From assembly GCA_015485355.1 (NCBI GenBank), contig WFTQ01000025.1, forward strand, positions 1-64,000: a DNA stretch of 64,000 bases, read 5' to 3'. The notes below the pieces were generated by a model that was not told the origin of the DNA, searched no databases, and saw only the letters and a program-made list of their open reading frames with translations. The translations under genes were made by a program, and so were the position numbers. This stretch comes from a bacterium. Its GTDB lineage: Bacteria > Calditrichota > Calditrichia > RBG-13-44-9 > J042. How positions within the stretch are numbered: position 1 is the stretch's first letter; each line of letters begins with the position of its first letter. Below are positions 60,272 through 64,000 of the stretch, piece after piece.

Positions 60272-60544
60272 ATGAAGGTTCAACCCATTGACGATCGCTT
60301 GTTGATTGAACCGATGGAGGAAACCGAGGAACGCGTGGGAAGTATCATCATTCCAGATACGGCGAAGGAGAAACCACGAATGGGCACGGTCATTGCTGTG
60401 GGAACGGACGAAGATTTGCAGAAGGTGTTCAAAAAAGGCGATAAAGTATTGTTTGCCAAATACGCCGGCGAAGAGATCAAACTGGATGGTAAGGAGTATC
60501 TCATCGTTCAGCGCAGCGATGTGCTGGCTATCGTCCGCGAATAA
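60272..60544 (+). CDS. groES: Co-chaperonin GroES
   Basis: VQPIDDRLLIEPMEETEERVGSIIIPDTAKEKPRMGTVIAVG; KVLFAKYAGEEIKLDGKEYLIV. Confidence 0.96.
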   Translation: MKVQPIDDRLLIEPMEETEERVGSIIIPDTAKEKPRMGTVIAVGTDEDLQKVFKKGDKVLFAKYAGEEIKLDGKEYLIVQRSDVLAIVRE

Positions 60545-60570
60545 AGCCTTTAAGACAAAGCTTATCCCGA

Positions 60571-60599
60571 AAGGCGATCGAAAGATCGCCTTTTGGATT
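60571..60599 (+). terminator. Rho-independent terminator after groES
   Basis: AAGGCGATC-GAAA-GATCGCCTT TTGGATTTT. Confidence 0.88.
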
Positions 60600-60755
60600 T
60601 TCTATCCGTTAAAGAATCCTTTTCCCCACCGGATGCCCCTTCGGCATCCATTTGCTTCACATTTCCAGCTTCCATTTGAATTATTAGGGGAAATTTAGTA
60701 TCATTGTCGATGGATATGGACTCAAAACGATGAACCCGACTCAGGAGGTGTAACC

Positions 60756-61856
60756 TTGGCCAGAGTGGAGTTGGTTGATGTTACCAAAGTGTATGATAAC
60801 AAGGTCACCGCCGTAAACACTGTGAATCTGGTGATCGAAGATCGGGAGTTTGTCGTGTTGGTCGGCCCGTCCGGCTGCGGTAAATCGACCTTACTGCGTA
60901 TGATTGCGGGGTTGGAGGAGGTGACATCGGGGGACATTTTCATCGGTGGCCAGCGGGTAAACGATGTTCCCCCCAAGGACCGGGATATTGCCATGGTCTT
61001 TCAAAACTACGCCCTCTATCCGCACATGACGGTGTTTGAGAACATGGCCTTTGGGCTGAAGATTCGTAAATTTCCCCGGGAAGAGATCCGCCGGCGGGTG
61101 CTGGAAGCCGCAGACATTCTGGGCTTGCAGGAGCTTTTGGATCGGAAACCCCGGGCTCTATCCGGTGGGCAGCGGCAGCGGGTCGCCGTGGGAAGAGCCA
61201 TCGTTCGAAAACCCAAAGTGTTTCTCTTCGATGAACCCCTCTCCAATCTGGATGCCAAACTGCGGGTCCAAATGCGTATCGAGATCAATCGCCTTCACAA
61301 ACGCCTGCAAACGACCATGATTTATGTAACCCACGATCAGGTGGAAGCCATGACCATGGGGGACAAGATCGTGGTATTGCGCGATGGAGTGGTTCAGCAG
61401 GTGGATGCTCCCCTCAACCTCTATAACAATCCCGCCAACCTATTCGTGGCTGGATTTATTGGCAGCCCGGCCATGAACTTTATGGCCGGTATCATTCAGG
61501 ATAACGGCGGCTTCGTTTTTCAGGGAAAACGTTTTCGGTTTGCTCTTCCCGAAAGCCTGGGAGATTCGCTTAAACCTTATGTGGGGCGTCGGGTGATTTT
61601 GGGAGTGCGCCCGGAACATGTCTACGATCAGCAGTTGGCGGGCCGTCGGCCCCTTACCAATGCTCAGGAGGTACAAGTGGACGTCATCGAGCCCATCGGT
61701 AACGAAGTATTCCTCTATTTTGGGGATGGAGAAAAGAGCTACTGCATGCGTATGAGTCCAGATAAATTGTACCGTCCGGGGGAAAAGCTGCAAATTGCCC
61801 TGGACGCCCGGAAATTGTTCTTCTTTGATCCGCAAACGGAACAACGCATTGCCTGA
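60756..61856 (+). CDS. MalK/UgpC-type ABC transporter ATP-binding protein
   Basis: [67 protein letters not shown]-terminal TOBE region. Confidence 0.92.
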   Translation: MARVELVDVTKVYDNKVTAVNTVNLVIEDREFVVLVGPSGCGKSTLLRMIAGLEEVTSGDIFIGGQRVNDVPPKDRDIAMVFQNYALYPHMTVFENMAFGLKIRKFPREEIRRRVLEAADILGLQELLDRKPRALSGGQRQRVAVGRAIVRKPKVFLFDEPLSNLDAKLRVQMRIEINRLHKRLQTTMIYVTHDQVEAMTMGDKIVVLRDGVVQQVDAPLNLYNNPANLFVAGFIGSPAMNFMAGIIQDNGGFVFQGKRFRFALPESLGDSLKPYVGRRVILGVRPEHVYDQQLAGRRPLTNAQEVQVDVIEPIGNEVFLYFGDGEKSYCMRMSPDKLYRPGEKLQIALDARKLFFFDPQTEQRIA

Positions 61857-61914
61857 ATATCCGGCATTTTGAATATCCAATGCCCGGCTCGGGAAATGTA
61901 ACGGGTAAGATCCT

Positions 61915-63417
61915 ATGGCATTGCTGCAATGGCTGAAGGGCAAACGCTGGAACTGGGGCTTCTGGGTGGGAATAGGAATATTTTTTTTCTTTTTAGAATA
62001 TCCTGTGAGTCCTCAGATGGCCGCCGCCGCCCGGAAAATGTTTGCCATCACTCTGCTCATGGCCGTTTTCTGGATGACCGAAGCCGTTCCCCTGGCCATT
62101 ACCGCCCTACTGCCCTTGGTTCTCTTTCCCATACTGGCGATCATGCCCACCAGCCAAATCGCCCCCAATTATGCGCATCATTTGATCTTTTTATTCATGG
62201 GGGGCTTTTTGATCGCCAACGCCCTTCAGAAATGGAATTTGCATAAACGATTTGCCCTGAACACAATTCGCTGGCTGGGCAATCGACCCCGCTCGTTGTT
62301 ACTGGGGTTTATGCTGGCTACGGCATTCTTATCCATGTGGATTTCCAATACCGCCACTGCGGTGATGATCATGCCCATCGGGCTGGCCGTTATCCGGCAT
62401 CTGGAAGAGGATAATCGCAAGCTGGCCACGACGTTTGGAACGGTATTGATGCTGGGTATCGCCTATGCGGCCAGCATCGGAGGGACCGGTACCTTGATCG
62501 GTACGCCACCCAACCTGGTTTTTTCGGCCGTGTATAAAAAATTTTTCCCCGAATTGCCCGAAATCTCCTTCGCCCAGTGGATGTTGCTCATCTTTCCCCT
62601 GACGCTCGTACTGTTCGGCGTTACCTACGGATATTTAAGCCGGGTTGTTCTTCGTGGGAGAAAAGATTTCGCTGCCCTGCGCCTCAATACCGTCGGCATC
62701 GAAAACGAATTGAAACAATTGGGTCGGTTGAATCGGCCTCAGAAGCGTGTGCTCATCATCTTTGGGGCAACGGCTTTGCTGTGGATGTTTCGCTCGGATA
62801 TTGCCATGGGTCCGTTCAAAATTCCCGGTTGGCCGGGACTCCTGGGATTGCACAGTCCAATTCAGGATTCCACCATAGCCATTGGAATGGCCATGCTGTT
62901 GTTTCTGATCCCTACCGGCGAGGCCGTTACCGATACCCCCACGTTGTTGCACTGGAAAGATATTCTGACCATTCCCTGGGATATTTTATTACTCTTTGGC
63001 GGTGGACTGGCCCTGGCGGAGGGAATTCAAACTACCGGCTTGGCGACGTTCCTGGCACAAAAATTGACCTTTATTTCCGTTTTACCAGACTTTGTGTTCA
63101 TTTTTGGACTCACCCTCTCGGTGGCCTTGTTAACCGAAATAACTTCCAATACCGCCGTGGCAACCACCATCTTACCCATTCTGGCTGCCGTAAGTCAGGA
63201 TGTCCGTTTGCCTCCTTTGATCCTCATGTTGCCCGCCACCATTGCCGCTTCTTGTGCGTTCATGTTACCGGTGGCCACACCTCCAAATACCGTCGTCTTT
63301 GGTACCCGGCTGGTGCCGATCCGCAGAATGGTATCCATCGGCTCGGTTTTAATCGTCGTGTCGGCTCTGATCACTGGAATCTATTTTGTACTGCTTAAAC
63401 GGCTTCTTGGAGGATAA
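61915..63417 (+). CDS. DASS/SLC13-family sodium:anion symporter
   Basis: WMTEAVPLAITALLPLVLFPIL; FMLATAFLSMWISNTATAVMIMPIGLAV; GTLIGTPPNLVF; MLPVATPPNTVVF. Confidence 0.93.
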   Translation: MALLQWLKGKRWNWGFWVGIGIFFFFLEYPVSPQMAAAARKMFAITLLMAVFWMTEAVPLAITALLPLVLFPILAIMPTSQIAPNYAHHLIFLFMGGFLIANALQKWNLHKRFALNTIRWLGNRPRSLLLGFMLATAFLSMWISNTATAVMIMPIGLAVIRHLEEDNRKLATTFGTVLMLGIAYAASIGGTGTLIGTPPNLVFSAVYKKFFPELPEISFAQWMLLIFPLTLVLFGVTYGYLSRVVLRGRKDFAALRLNTVGIENELKQLGRLNRPQKRVLIIFGATALLWMFRSDIAMGPFKIPGWPGLLGLHSPIQDSTIAIGMAMLLFLIPTGEAVTDTPTLLHWKDILTIPWDILLLFGGGLALAEGIQTTGLATFLAQKLTFISVLPDFVFIFGLTLSVALLTEITSNTAVATTILPILAAVSQDVRLPPLILMLPATIAASCAFMLPVATPPNTVVFGTRLVPIRRMVSIGSVLIVVSALITGIYFVLLKRLLGG

Positions 63418-63677
63418 ACACGTTTTATCGGTGCCTTCCCTCGTCGGGAAAGGAGGAACACTTTTGGAACAGCGGCGCAGCGGATTCCGGCGAGCGGGGT
63501 TCCGGAGTAAATCCGCTCCTGAAAGCCCATGGCACCGGAAGACGCCTCTCCGTTTTTGGCCCTACAGGTCGATAATGGGTTGAGGATCGGATGAAGAAGG
63601 CCAGTGGCAGGGGATAACCCGGTGTACCGCGCGGTGACAACGGAGGCGGAAAACGGCTGCGGTTAGAAAAAAAATAC

Positions 63678-63707
63678 TTGCATTATAGGGGATTAGAATT
63701 TTATAAT
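63678..63707 (+). promoter_or_regulatory. Candidate sigma70 promoter of the DHH gene
   Basis: TTGCAT-N18-TATAAT, 52 nt before ATG 63760. Confidence 0.6.
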
Positions 63708-63759
63708 TGGCACTATTTTAGCTTAAATCTTCCGCTCGAACAAACCCGGAGAGATTGGG

Positions 63760-64000
63760 ATGACGGCCGATCGCGAAACAGTATATACGGATATTGTTCA
63801 ATTTTTGAAAGACCACGACAATTATTTGATCACTGCCCATCTGAACGCCGATGGGGATGCCTATGCTTCCTGCTTGGCCGTAGCCTACTTATTGCATCAG
63901 TGGAATAAGCGGTTTCGTATTATTCTCCATGATGAACGCAAGGAAGATAAATATGCCTTTTTGTGGGGATGGGAGTATATTCAGAGCTATCGGGAGGGTA
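63760..64000 (+). CDS. DHH-family phosphoesterase (NrnA-like), truncated by window end
   Basis: MTADRETVYTDIVQFLKDHDNYLITAHLNADGDAYASCLAVAYLL; HxNxDGDA motif; ORF runs off the window. Confidence 0.85.
   Translation, partial: MTADRETVYTDIVQFLKDHDNYLITAHLNADGDAYASCLAVAYLLHQWNKRFRIILHDERKEDKYAFLWGWEYIQSYREG

Noticed and set aside
60631-60649. GGATGCC-CCTTC-GGCATCC hairpin between groES and the MalK-like gene
   Set aside because: No clear U-tract after the stem and the real groES terminator is just upstream; function cannot be argued.
63708-63723. sigma54-like match TGGCACT-attt-TAGCT before the DHH gene
   Set aside because: It overlaps the start region of a better sigma70 promoter (TTGCAT-N18-TATAAT) and has two mismatches in conserved positions.

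Overview
64 kb bacterial window, apparently one end of a draft or metagenome contig. The first 20 nt match the Nextera Read-1 transposase adapter. Gene content is dense and mostly chromosomal housekeeping plus accessory operons; I see no phage, IS element, CRISPR array or rRNA. The amphipathic MCP/CheA genes, paired Hsp20 genes, DUF5777/YceI cluster and TonB/beta-helix protein suggest a Gram-negative, FCB-like (Calditrichota-type) organism, but that taxonomy is only an impression. Main blocks: a Pil-Chp-like chemosensory operon with a 1826-aa CheA hybrid (0-9.4 kb); a beta-helix/TonB fusion, dNK, glycosyltransferase and M14 peptidase (9.4-15.8 kb); beta-CASP nuclease, Fur-family regulator and CBS/CGL (16-20.4 kb); a surface glycan cluster (21-25.8 kb); two Hsp20 genes (27-28.6 kb); DUF523 and mrfA/mrfB-like repair genes (29-34 kb); SulP and tRNA-Ser (34-36 kb); a DtxR-family regulator with a Mn/Zn-type ABC transporter (37.8-43.7 kb); DUF5777/YceI/cytochrome (43.9-45.8 kb); uvrA, pncB, an M3-like pseudopeptidase, a VTE5-VTE6-like fusion, leuS and pfk (46-58 kb); tRNA-tadA-tRNA (59 kb); glutaredoxin, groES, a MalK-like ATPase, a DASS transporter and a truncated DHH phosphoesterase (60-64 kb). 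Most interesting leads: both metal-ABC permeases carry C-terminal winged-helix domains; both hsp20 genes share a sigma54-like element; tadA is sandwiched between tRNA genes including its own substrate tRNA-Arg(ACG); a lipoprotein has lost the HExxH motif of an M3-like fold; and a phytol-kinase-like/DUF92 fusion. No database search was run; all product names are by recognition of sequence motifs.
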